The position numbers were made by a program, and so were the translations under genes. The notes below the pieces were generated by a model. The model ran no database searches. It had not been told where the DNA came from and worked only from the letters and a program-made list of their open reading frames with translations. A stretch of 64,000 nt of DNA from Brevibacillus choshinensis (lineage in GTDB: Bacteria; Bacillota; Bacilli; Brevibacillales; Brevibacillaceae), in NCBI RefSeq assembly GCF_016811915.1, contig NZ_CP069127.1, positions 1,456,001-1,520,000 on the forward strand, given 5' to 3'. Positions 1 to 8,420 of this stretch are shown here, in pieces. Each line of letters opens with the position of its first letter. The first letter of the stretch is position 1.

Positions 1-1338
1 GATCTGGTCCCAGTCGACCCGATGAACATCAATCCAACTGAAAAATGGTCAGCCGGCTATTTTGCAGCCTATCACGTCTATCCGTACTATCCGGACTTTT
101 TGCGGTATGAACCGAAATATCAGACGTACCGTGATTCTTCCGGGAAGATCAATCCGTACGCTGGATATTTACATGATTTACGTGCGCATCATAAAGGAAT
201 TCCGTTGATCGTAGCCGAGTTTGGCGTGCCTAGCTCGCGAGGCATGGCGCATTATGGTCCCGCGGGCCGCAATCAGGGGATGCACACGGAAAAAGAGCAA
301 GGCGAGATGGACGCGGACATGCTCCGCAGCATGGCTGATGAAAAATTCAATGGAGCCCTCCTTTTCGCGTGGCAGGATGAGTGGTTCAAGTTCACCTGGA
401 ATACGCTTGATATGGAGCTGCCTGGAGAACGAAAGGCCATGTGGAGAAATCGGTTGACCAATGAGGAGAATTTTGGCGTCATTGCGGTTGAACCGGGTGA
501 AAGCGCAAAAGATATGATTCTGATCGACGGCAAGACATCCGATTGGGAGAGACGTACAGTTAAAATCGAGCAGGAATATCCAGCGTTCAACATGTCGGTT
601 TCCCACGATGAAGCTTATCTGTATTTACTGCTTCAGAAAAAACAGGGGGTTTGGAACTTATCCAATGACAGGTTGTCTATCGGATTTGACACCATCCCAG
701 GAGGGAGTCGGATCGCAGACAAAGCGCCGGGACTCCATTTCTCGACAGGAATTGAATTCCTGCTGCAATTGACTGGTGAGAAAAACTCCCGGATTTTTGT
801 GAACAGCGCCTATGATCAGCACACCTGGTTTTATACCGACATCAAGAAAATGTTACCAGGTGACCCACGCTATAAACACGAGGAGCTTGGTCTGTTTCTG
901 CCGTGGAAGCTGGCTTTGAACAAAGGATTGTACCTGCCGGAAACGAAACAGACTGTTCCGTTTGAGGAGCTGGAGGTAGGAGTGATGAAACAGGGGATTT
1001 CTGATCCAAATGATCCTGCTTTTAATACACTTGCTGATTGGTACGTAAAAGAGGATCGTTTAGAGATTCGAATTCCTTGGATGTTGCTCGGATTTACTGA
1101 TCCAAGCTCGCAGCAGGTTTGGGAATATCCCTATAAAGCGGGAGCACTCAAACCTGTTGCCACCGATGGAATCAAGATTGAGCCATTCGTCCAGCCAGTA
1201 GGATCTACGGTTTCCCCAGCCATTGAACCTGCCTTTTATCAATGGGAGAAATGGAATGAACCCACTTATCATGAGCGGAAAAAACAGAGCTTTGACATCC
1301 TCCGCGATGTCTATGCAGAATTTAATCGGGACAAATAG
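1..1338 (+). CDS. Glycoside-hydrolase-like TIM-barrel protein, 3' part only
   Basis: The frame is open from the first base, so the gene starts upstream of the window; an internal ATG lies at 22. The visible part begins within a TIM-barrel-like domain rich in aromatic residues. The segment IVAEFGVPSS, with Glu encoded at 217-219, looks like the strand-7 nucleophile of clan A glycosidases, and LFAWQDEWFK resembles the strand-8 end. After about residue 150 follows a beta-rich region with no recognised family, which could be a carbohydrate-binding or DOMON-like module. Substrate and exact family cannot be told. A strong terminator follows directly. The neighbouring minus-strand genes are convergent, so they are not its operon partners. 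Confidence 0.75.
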   Translation, partial: DLVPVDPMNINPTEKWSAGYFAAYHVYPYYPDFLRYEPKYQTYRDSSGKINPYAGYLHDLRAHHKGIPLIVAEFGVPSSRGMAHYGPAGRNQGMHTEKEQGEMDADMLRSMADEKFNGALLFAWQDEWFKFTWNTLDMELPGERKAMWRNRLTNEENFGVIAVEPGESAKDMILIDGKTSDWERRTVKIEQEYPAFNMSVSHDEAYLYLLLQKKQGVWNLSNDRLSIGFDTIPGGSRIADKAPGLHFSTGIEFLLQLTGEKNSRIFVNSAYDQHTWFYTDIKKMLPGDPRYKHEELGLFLPWKLALNKGLYLPETKQTVPFEELEVGVMKQGISDPNDPAFNTLADWYVKEDRLEIRIPWMLLGFTDPSSQQVWEYPYKAGALKPVATDGIKIEPFVQPVGSTVSPAIEPAFYQWEKWNEPTYHERKKQSFDILRDVYAEFNRDK

Positions 1339-1346
1339 AAAGAGGA

Positions 1347-1389
1347 AAACACACAAGCCGTTCGATTGCCGGCTTGTGTGTTTTTTTCG
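1347..1389. terminator. Bidirectional rho-independent terminator
   Basis: ACACACAAGCCG and CGGCTTGTGTGT form a long perfect stem around a 9-base loop, followed by a T run on the plus strand and preceded by an A-rich tract. It can serve both the glycosidase-like gene and the convergent amidohydrolase gene. Confidence 0.85.
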
Positions 1390-1396
1390 CGGCGTC

Positions 1397-2254
1397 TTAC
1401 TCCACCAACGGCTTGATCTTGGGGAACACCTTCAGCGCCGTCTTGTAAAACACATCCTCGTGAAACTCAGGAGGGATCAGCTCCCGGACGAATTCCAGAT
1501 AGGGCTTCACAGGAGCAAGGGGCCAGTCGGTTCCAAACAGAAACTTGTCATAATGATCGCAGTAGGTGATCGCGTGGCGAAGATGGGCGAAAAAGACAGG
1601 GGAGTCCTTCAGTCGCTTGCAATTGGCAGCGTCACCTACCATCAAGCCGGAAAGATCGGCAAACATGTTGCGATTCTTGTACACGACCTCTGCCCCATCC
1701 AGCACCCACGGATCGCCAAAATGGGCCATCATGAAATTGACCTCCCGATGCTTCACTGCGACCTCGTCGAGCGTGAGCGGATGGGAGTATTTAAGCAGCC
1801 CTCGCTCCGAATACGTATCGCCCGTATGGAAAACGACAGGCACTTGATGCTTGGCCGCCAGCGCATAGACGGGGTCATAGACGCTATCGTAGGCATAGAA
1901 CGGATAGTAGCCCAGATAGATTTTGAGTCCGACCACTTGTGGCTTCTGCAGGTCAGCTTCCATCCTAGCCAGCGCAGCCGCATCCAGCTTGAACGGGTTG
2001 ATACCCAGGCAATAGACGAGCTGCGGCGGGAGCTCCTCTGTCAGGTCGAGTCCCATGGGAGTGACTGCCTCGGCATCGGGAAATCCCTCCGGCACGCTTT
2101 CCGTCAATCCCATGCCGATCCCGAGGACCACGCCATTTTCCGCATACTCCTGAAGGATTCCGCAGGCGGAGTAATCGACAAACGACTTTTCTGCTGCCGT
2201 CCGTTTGAACTCCTCGATATGGGACAAATGCATATGGGCATCAATGATTTTCAT
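1397..2254 (-). CDS. Amidohydrolase family 2 metal-dependent hydrolase
   Basis: A 285-residue protein of the amidohydrolase_2 (TIM-barrel metal hydrolase) family. It begins IDAHMHL, the N-terminal metal-binding HxH, has VVFHTGD and MMAHFG in the middle, and LFGTDWP near residue 240, where the Asp is the usual catalytic metal ligand. The ATG at 2254 was chosen because GGGAGGG lies at good distance upstream; the frame is open further but has no better signal. It overlaps the end of the upstream GNAT fusion gene by 14 bases, which indicates one transcript and translational coupling. The family hydrolyses or decarboxylates many small acids and amides, so the substrate is not known. The pairing suggests a role linked to the acetyltransferase fusion. 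Confidence 0.85.
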   Translation of the reverse strand: MKIIDAHMHLSHIEEFKRTAAEKSFVDYSACGILQEYAENGVVLGIGMGLTESVPEGFPDAEAVTPMGLDLTEELPPQLVYCLGINPFKLDAAALARMEADLQKPQVVGLKIYLGYYPFYAYDSVYDPVYALAAKHQVPVVFHTGDTYSERGLLKYSHPLTLDEVAVKHREVNFMMAHFGDPWVLDGAEVVYKNRNMFADLSGLMVGDAANCKRLKDSPVFFAHLRHAITYCDHYDKFLFGTDWPLAPVKPYLEFVRELIPPEFHEDVFYKTALKVFPKIKPLVE

Positions 2255-5200
2255 TTGGAACCCTCCCTTCATGGACAAATCGGATTGCGCGCAAAGCAGA
2301 CAGAGCATCCGCCGGAATCGTCTTGTCAGCAAACAGGAAGAAGAGGGGCGGGGTAAAGGTCGCGCTGTTGTTCGGCAGATGCAGGTTACGTACGACGGAG
2401 GCGACAGCCACCTCTTTGTTGGCGTAAACGCCCAGGTCTGCGGTATCCAGATCCGTCAAGATCTGCAGCTGCTCCTTCCGGGAAGCTGCGCCCACGATAT
2501 AATCCGACGACTCGACGATGGACAATTCCCCTTGAGCGAGCGTGTAGCTCAGCTGTTCGCCGTCCGCGCCGACGGTTTTCAGCCATACGTGTTCCTGTGG
2601 ATCCTCTGTTTGCAAAAAGATATCCGTCGACCAGCTCGTGTCGGCAAAGTACGTCCCGGTATTTTGCACGATCTCGGATGTGTGGCAGAGGACGGGGACC
2701 CCGGGAAGCAGCAAGTAATACTGATGGCAGGTCAGCCCGCGAAGCTTTTCCTGTTTCTTCACGTGATAGGTCAGCTTGATTCCTTGCCATGCATTTTGCC
2801 GGTTGTCGGTCAGCTGGACGAATGAGGCCGATCGCTCTTCCTTCAACAGAGAAAAGGCACTCAGCTCCTCAACCTGGTTGCCGATCCCACCCGTCCAAGG
2901 GTTCCACCACGATTTTGGCTTGGGCTCGGGAAAGGAGCTGGCCAGCCATTCTTGGCCGTTGCAGGTGAGTGAGTAGAGGGATGGGGAAAAGTCTGGAGCG
3001 GCTTTGATCCGCACAGGACCATTGTCGGCCACCAAAATTTGCTTGCCGCTCTCCTCTACGATCTCCTGCAATACTGCTTCGCTGCCGAGTGGAAAAATGA
3101 CAGTGCGCAGCTGAGTTTCATGAGTGGCGAAACGCCCGTCTACCTGGACGATCTCATAGGCCCGGTCCGGAGTGACAAAGGAGAAGCTGGCTTCTGTCTT
3201 TTCATCCGCCTCGGCAAAACGTCGGGTTTGACCGCGACCCGATTCGCTCGCCAGTGACGCCGTCAGCTCGCCATCCAGATAAAGCTGTTTGTGCTCGTTC
3301 ACCACTACGCTGATTTCCTCGCTGCCGACAAACGGATTCTGCTCATTGGCGAGCAGCTCCAGATGGGATGTCAGAGTCAGGTCTTCCGGCAAAGCTTCTT
3401 TGCGGGCAAAGGCACGGAACTCCCTCCAGTCGGCATAGCCGCCATGCGAGAGAAAGATGGGGCCGTACGTCCTTTTCCCTCGGGGCTCCAGCAAGTCGAT
3501 GCTGGTTTCTAGAGACGTATACCAGCCTTGAAAATCAATGCGGTATTCCGGGGGCCAGCACATCCCCCAGGAGGCGGTTTCGTCCCTTGCGAACAGCCAG
3601 TTTTCCGTAATCAGCTCCCCGTCCCAGTAATCCAGATCGCTGCCGTAGGAGGAGGGGGTCTCTACATAGCGGCCTTGATAAGGGAGAACGGGGCGGTGAA
3701 AGGGATGGGCAAAGCCTTGACTGATCCATATGTCTGCAGCCGGCTTGTCTGCGGAGACGTTTTCCAAAACGAATCCGTGCTCCACTGTGCCATCGCCAAG
3801 CAGGAGGGTGTTCCCGATCAACGCAAGATGCGGGTATGCCCCAGAGCGATAATGGACGCGAAGCCCGATCGCGCCCTTTTCATGGATACATTCGACCTGC
3901 TCGGCGCGCTTTTTGGAAAACTCGCTGGAATACGGCTTGCCTAGTTTAGGGTAGGTGAAATGAGTCGGTTCTCCGCCTGCTCCGCTGTAGACGGTCATCT
4001 CGTTGTCGTCCTTGCTCAGGTAAAGAGCGTGATGACCATGGTGAATCTGCCAGCTCTGTTCGGTTTCTCCCGACAGCAAGGCACCCAATCCGGCAAAGGC
4101 TGTTCCGATCTTTTTGACAAAGGACACAGAGGCGCCGTTCGCAAGCTTCGCCTCTACATGCACATCTCCCCCGTAAAAGCCGTATTCATGCAAAGTCCCC
4201 GTAAGCGGAAGGGAGAGGCGCTCCTTCCCCTGCAGTCGGAGGGTGTGGCGCTTGACATCGATGTCGAGAAAGGGGAGCGAAGGGAGCTCGAATGAAAATT
4301 CCGCTTCTTCCGCGAAGCTGTTCTCTACATCCAGATAAAAACGCGTCGTCTGACCGGGATAGGTGAAGCCGGGCACTTGCAGGGAAAGGGAAGCCGGAAA
4401 CTTGGGGAGAATGCCCACTTGGAACAAAGCGGTTTTTCCGTTGATCCTCATGTGCGTGCTGACCCGGGGATGCGTGCGCCAGACGCTTTGCTCTTCGGCG
4501 ATCGCGTCTACAAAGAAGGTTGCGGACAGCGTCGTTTCACCGGTAACCTCCAGCTCCTGCTGATAATCAAAGCGGATCGTTTCGTTCGATTCACCCTTCA
4601 TGGAAAGGTGCAGAGGCTTGCCGGTTTTATTGATGATCCGATAGTGAATCTGGTACTGCTGCCCAAAGACGAGCTGCGGTTTTTCCGCCTCGGCAGCTAA
4701 CAGATAATCCTCTGTCTCGATGAGGCGCATCCCCCGACCGAGCCGCTCGAATTCCACACGCAAGCGCTTTTCTCCTTTTTCCCAGGAGTAGGTGAAGTAA
4801 TCAAAGCCGTTATCTTTTCGTCCGTCCGGCTCTACCACAATCTCTCTGGTAGAATCTTGATACCAGTCGATTTCCTCGAAATAGGGGGCGAGGGCTTCTG
4901 TCCGCAGCACCGTCGGAATCATGTTCATGAGATGTGTGGAATCGTCCCGGTCTTCCCAGAAAAAGCCGAACTTTTTATACAAGGGAACGGCCTTGGTGTT
5001 TCCTGCCCAGGTGTAGAGATCGAGTCGCGGCCACCCTAGCTTGACGGTCTCATCCAGCACGCGTGCAAGCAGCAGGCGCCCCACTTTCTTTCCGTGGTAT
5101 TCAGGCCGCACATTGAGCAAGGGGATGTAAAGGGCTCCGGTGTCTTCTCGGTACTCAGCCAGACTGCAGTAGCCTACCACCCTGTCACCGGCGATCGCCA

Positions 5201-5360
5201 AGTAGACAGCCAGTGCATCCGAGCTTGCCTCTTCTTGACGAATTTGTTCTGCCGTCGTGATCGAGTTTCCTCCGCCCCAGCTGTCCCGGCTGGCGTTCCA
5301 CATTTCCGCAACGGCTTGTGCCCATTCCGGACCATAGGAGACGATCGAGATTGATTCCAT
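2241..5360 (-). CDS. GNAT acetyltransferase fused to a ~880-residue beta-rich region
   Basis: A 1039-residue protein. Residues 1 to about 155 are a GNAT N-acetyltransferase: the segment around HGKKVGRLLLARV is the acetyl-CoA binding motif A, followed by the YKKFGF element typical of the fold's end. The remaining ~880 residues hold no family I can name. They look beta-rich, with stretches resembling immunoglobulin-like/CARDB modules in the middle and a Trp/Tyr-rich, mutarotase-like region towards the C-terminus (near WWNPWTGG). No signal peptide or membrane segment is seen, so it is probably cytoplasmic. The ATG at 5360 is preferred over a GTG four codons upstream because GAGGTG sits 9 bases before it. 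The amidohydrolase gene overlaps its 3' end. Confidence 0.85.
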   Translation of the reverse strand: MESISIVSYGPEWAQAVAEMWNASRDSWGGGNSITTAEQIRQEEASSDALAVYLAIAGDRVVGYCSLAEYREDTGALYIPLLNVRPEYHGKKVGRLLLARVLDETVKLGWPRLDLYTWAGNTKAVPLYKKFGFFWEDRDDSTHLMNMIPTVLRTEALAPYFEEIDWYQDSTREIVVEPDGRKDNGFDYFTYSWEKGEKRLRVEFERLGRGMRLIETEDYLLAAEAEKPQLVFGQQYQIHYRIINKTGKPLHLSMKGESNETIRFDYQQELEVTGETTLSATFFVDAIAEEQSVWRTHPRVSTHMRINGKTALFQVGILPKFPASLSLQVPGFTYPGQTTRFYLDVENSFAEEAEFSFELPSLPFLDIDVKRHTLRLQGKERLSLPLTGTLHEYGFYGGDVHVEAKLANGASVSFVKKIGTAFAGLGALLSGETEQSWQIHHGHHALYLSKDDNEMTVYSGAGGEPTHFTYPKLGKPYSSEFSKKRAEQVECIHEKGAIGLRVHYRSGAYPHLALIGNTLLLGDGTVEHGFVLENVSADKPAADIWISQGFAHPFHRPVLPYQGRYVETPSSYGSDLDYWDGELITENWLFARDETASWGMCWPPEYRIDFQGWYTSLETSIDLLEPRGKRTYGPIFLSHGGYADWREFRAFARKEALPEDLTLTSHLELLANEQNPFVGSEEISVVVNEHKQLYLDGELTASLASESGRGQTRRFAEADEKTEASFSFVTPDRAYEIVQVDGRFATHETQLRTVIFPLGSEAVLQEIVEESGKQILVADNGPVRIKAAPDFSPSLYSLTCNGQEWLASSFPEPKPKSWWNPWTGGIGNQVEELSAFSLLKEERSASFVQLTDNRQNAWQGIKLTYHVKKQEKLRGLTCHQYYLLLPGVPVLCHTSEIVQNTGTYFADTSWSTDIFLQTEDPQEHVWLKTVGADGEQLSYTLAQGELSIVESSDYIVGAASRKEQLQILTDLDTADLGVYANKEVAVASVVRNLHLPNNSATFTPPLFFLFADKTIPADALSALRAIRFVHEGRVPNENH

Positions 5361-5499
5361 GTATGCTTGCACCTCGATTTCTTTGGAAATGATTGGATTC
5401 CGCTAGGTTGTACGAATGAGTGAAGGGTTCGGTTTCTCCCGTTGGGCAGGGAGATGGGAGCGGAAAATGAAAGGGAAAATCAAATGGAGGTTGACATTG

Positions 5500-5795
5500 A
5501 GGTCCTAATTCATTATTCTATCTCTAATCTAATATGCGATATACGTTGAAAGAGCCCAGTAGCAGCTAAGTCCCTGTTTTCAGAAAGCCGGGGGTGATGG
5601 AACCCGGTACACACTCAGCTGGCGAATTACACTCTGGAGTATCTCGGGTAATGCTGAGCGGAATGGCGAACGATAGCTCGCTTAAAGTGGCAGGAATGGC
5701 GCGCGAGAAGCGTATGTCCCATTCGTGCAATCTGGGTGGTACCACGGTTAATCAATCGTCCCTATGTCTAAAGTAGACTGGGGCGATTTTTTATT
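5500..5795 (+). promoter_or_regulatory. T-box leader (tyrosine) of tyrS
   Basis: The T-box core GGGTGGTACCACGG lies at 5734-5747. The base after TGG is T, which pairs with discriminator A73, as in tRNA-Tyr. The competing terminator is the stem CGTCCC/GGGGCG at about 5757-5783 followed by a T run. In the specifier region GAATTACAC, TAC (Tyr) is at 5628-5630, one base later than in the usual GAA-NNN-A register, where TTA would be read. Because the downstream gene is tyrS, TAC is taken as the specifier. Uncharged tRNA-Tyr should stabilise the antiterminator. The exact 5' boundary is approximate. Confidence 0.9.
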
Positions 5796-5887
5796 TTCCT
5801 GTCTGATCGAAAAACCACCCGTTCCAATCGCTTGGCTAGGCGAGGTTTTTTATCAACGAAGCGCATGAATTGAAGGAGTGTATAGCT

Positions 5888-7147
5888 GTGAACATTATCG
5901 ACGAGCTTGAATGGCGCGACGCCATCAACCAGCAGACGGATGCAGATGGTCTGCGCGAACTGACCAACCAAAAATCGATCTCGGTATACTGCGGGGTAGA
6001 CCCAACCGGCGACAGTATGCATATCGGTCACTTGATTCCTTTCATGGTGCTCAAACGCTTCCAGCTTGCCGGCCACCGTCCTGTCATTTTGATTGGGGGC
6101 GCTACCGGTACGATCGGGGATCCGAGCGGACGCCAGGCAGAGCGTTCCTTGCAAACGCTGGAGCAAGTCCAGGAGAATGTGGATGCCCTGACTGCTCAAA
6201 TGAAAAAGCTGTTCGTGACAGAAGGCGACAATCAGATCCGCTTGGTCAACAATTACGACTGGACACATAAGATCAACGTAATCGAATTTTTGCGGGATTA
6301 CGGTAAAAACTTCAGCATCAACTCCATGCTGGCCAAAGATGTCGTAGCGAGCCGGCTGGAAAGCGGCATCTCCTTTACCGAATTCTCCTACCAGATCCTG
6401 CAGTCGCTCGACTACCTGCATCTATACAAGCATGAAGACGTACAGCTGCAAGTCGGCGGTTCGGACCAATGGGGCAACATTACGAGCGGTCTGGATTTGA
6501 TCCGCAAAAAAGAAGGACACGACTCAAAAGCATTCGGCCTCACGATTCCTCTGATGCTGAAATCGGATGGAACGAAATTCGGAAAAACTGCCGGAGGAGC
6601 GATCTGGCTGGATCCGAACAAAACGACGCCATTCGAATTCTACCAGTTCTGGGCGAACACGGACGACCGTGATGTCGTGAAATACTTGAAATACTTCACG
6701 TTCCTCTCCAAAGAGGAAATTGACGCGCTGGCAGAAAAGGTGCAGACTGAGCCGCACAAACGCGAGGCGCAAAAAACGCTGGCAGAGGAAATGACGAGAT
6801 TCGTCCACGGCGAGGAGATGCTGGAGCAGGCAAAACGCATTACCGCTGCGCTGTTCACCGGTGACATCAAATCGTTGACTGCTGACGAGATCGAGCAAGG
6901 CTTTAAAGAAATGCCGACCTTTGAAGCCACGAAGGAAGCGAAAAATATCGTCGACTGGCTCGTGGATTTGGGCATTGAGCCATCCAAGCGCCAAGCTCGT
7001 GAGGATATCAACAATGGCGCGATCTCGATGAACGGCGAGCGCATCAGCGACCTGGGACTCGAAGTGACAGCCGATTTGGCGATTGGCGGGCGCTTCATCA
7101 TTATCCGCAAAGGGAAGAAAAACTACAGCTTGGTGAAAATCTCCTAG
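5888..7147 (+). CDS. tyrS: Tyrosyl-tRNA synthetase
   Basis: Class I aminoacyl-tRNA synthetase of 419 residues, the normal bacterial TyrRS length, charging tRNA-Tyr in the cytoplasm. The ATP-binding HIGH motif is intact (MHIGHL, near residue 46), and the KMSKS-equivalent is KFGKT near residue 230. The C-terminal ~65 residues (ARQAREDINNGAISMNGERI) are the S4-like RNA-binding domain. GTG at 5888 is the likely start, with AAGGAG seven bases upstream; a TTG at 5870 lies upstream of that signal. Expression should be controlled by the T-box leader immediately upstream. A terminator follows. Confidence 0.97.
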   Translation: MNIIDELEWRDAINQQTDADGLRELTNQKSISVYCGVDPTGDSMHIGHLIPFMVLKRFQLAGHRPVILIGGATGTIGDPSGRQAERSLQTLEQVQENVDALTAQMKKLFVTEGDNQIRLVNNYDWTHKINVIEFLRDYGKNFSINSMLAKDVVASRLESGISFTEFSYQILQSLDYLHLYKHEDVQLQVGGSDQWGNITSGLDLIRKKEGHDSKAFGLTIPLMLKSDGTKFGKTAGGAIWLDPNKTTPFEFYQFWANTDDRDVVKYLKYFTFLSKEEIDALAEKVQTEPHKREAQKTLAEEMTRFVHGEEMLEQAKRITAALFTGDIKSLTADEIEQGFKEMPTFEATKEAKNIVDWLVDLGIEPSKRQAREDINNGAISMNGERISDLGLEVTADLAIGGRFIIIRKGKKNYSLVKIS

Positions 7148-7157
7148 CATACAGGAA

Positions 7158-7196
7158 CGAAAGGCTTCCCTCCTATTCAGAGGGAGGCTTTTTTCC
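7158..7196 (+). terminator. Terminator of tyrS
   Basis: CTTCCCTC and GAGGGAGG form a stem over a short loop, followed by six T residues. Confidence 0.75.
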
Positions 7197-7311
7197 ATTC
7201 CAGCGGAAAGCTCTGCGGCTTGGCAGAGATGGTATAATGGATGAAGTCGTCGCCCTTCCGAAGCAGGGGAGCGAAAAAGCAAGCTTGCAATAACGATAAA
7301 GGATGGTTGTT

Positions 7312-7548
7312 TTGAAGATTAACAAAAAGTATGAGAACATCGTGTTTACCTTTTTAATGGCTTTTGGGATGTCTTGCCTCATTTCTTTTTTTATGATGCT
7401 GGTTTCCATCGGCTTTCGTCATTTCGTGTTTCTGAACTGGTTGAAATCATGGGGAATTGCTTTTGTGTTTGCATTTCCTGCGGCCTATGTTTTCCCAAAA
7501 ATCATCCGGAAAGTAATGAGAAAAATCACATTTGTCGAAAGTGATTGA
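7312..7548 (+). CDS. DUF2798 small membrane protein
   Basis: A 78-residue protein with two hydrophobic helices (about residues 9-33 and 45-63) and a basic C-terminus, matching the pattern of the DUF2798 family, whose function is unknown. TTG at 7312 is proposed because AAAGGA lies 8 bases before it; the ATG at 7303 overlaps that signal and would add three residues. The next gene begins about 20 bases downstream, so the two are probably cotranscribed. Confidence 0.7.
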   Translation: MKINKKYENIVFTFLMAFGMSCLISFFMMLVSIGFRHFVFLNWLKSWGIAFVFAFPAAYVFPKIIRKVMRKITFVESD

Positions 7549-7568
7549 TTGTAAAGGAGAGCATGTGG

Positions 7569-8420
7569 GTGCATTCGTATACCATGTGGGAACGAGCTTT
7601 GTTTTTGTTTACTCATTTGGATAGGAAGAGACTGGAGTCAGCGCTGCAAGGCAAGACGGTAGTCATAACAGGGGCCAGCTCGGGGATTGGCGAGCATCTA
7701 GCCTATTTGCTGGGGCCGCTATCTGTTCACTTGATCCTCGTGGCGAGGAGAGCAGAGAAGCTCGCAGAGATGAAGCGCGAGATCGAAAAGGGGGCTGCCA
7801 GGGTAAGCGTTTATGCTGCAGACCTCCGGGACGAAGAGCGGATGGAGGGCTTTCTCACCTTTCTTCGCCAGCTGCCTGCTGGGGTGGATATCGTAGTGAG
7901 CAATGCGGGCCTGTCGATCAGGCGTTCCATCTGGGATTCCCTGGACCGTTATCATGATTATACGCGCACGATGGCAATCAATTACTTTGCTCCCGTCCAG
8001 CTGCTCCTGTCTCTCATCCCGACGCTGAGGCAAAACCAGGGCCACATCATCCAAATCTCTACCATCAACACATCGCTGCTGCCTCTTCCTCAGTGGGCGG
8101 CTTATCAAGCATCGAAGTCGGCATTCGACACGTGGTTCCGATCGGTCGGACCGGAATTGAATGCAAAGGGGATTGCGACTACCTCAATCTACCTCCCCTT
8201 GGTGAAAACACCCATGATCCTTCCTACTGCCGCTTATCAAAACATGCCTGCCATGAGCCCTTATCACGTCGCGCAAATCATCGCCAAATCCATGTACACC
8301 AAGAAAAAAAGGTTCATGCCGTGGTGGCTGATTTTCGGCCAGCTCGCCTCGATCCTCGGGAGAGGCCTCTGGGAATGGAGCGCCCCGAAATGGCTCGAGA
8401 AAAGGGGGAGGAAGCAGTGA
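7569..8420 (+). CDS. Short-chain dehydrogenase/reductase
   Basis: A 283-residue SDR oxidoreductase. The Rossmann motif TGASSGIG is near residue 31, NAG near 113 (VSNAGLS), and the active-site Tyr and Lys are in YQASKSAF. The C-terminal ~60 residues are basic and Trp-rich, as in lipid- or membrane-associated SDRs acting on acyl substrates. GTG at 7569 has AAAGGAG 9 bases upstream; ATG at 7563 is only three bases from that signal. The stop overlaps the start of the acyl-CoA ligase gene (GTGA), so the pair is coupled. The products probably act on the same fatty-acid or polyketide-like substrate, which is inference. Confidence 0.88.
   Translation: MHSYTMWERALFLFTHLDRKRLESALQGKTVVITGASSGIGEHLAYLLGPLSVHLILVARRAEKLAEMKREIEKGAARVSVYAADLRDEERMEGFLTFLRQLPAGVDIVVSNAGLSIRRSIWDSLDRYHDYTRTMAINYFAPVQLLLSLIPTLRQNQGHIIQISTINTSLLPLPQWAAYQASKSAFDTWFRSVGPELNAKGIATTSIYLPLVKTPMILPTAAYQNMPAMSPYHVAQIIAKSMYTKKKRFMPWWLIFGQLASILGRGLWEWSAPKWLEKRGRKQ

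Noticed and set aside
1223-2356. A 377-codon plus-strand frame across the amidohydrolase gene
   Set aside because: It runs through a terminator and antisense to a clear metal hydrolase; no ribosome site and no family features.
5594-5776. A 60-codon frame in front of tyrS that could be a leader peptide
   Set aside because: It lies wholly within the T-box leader, whose conserved RNA elements explain the sequence.
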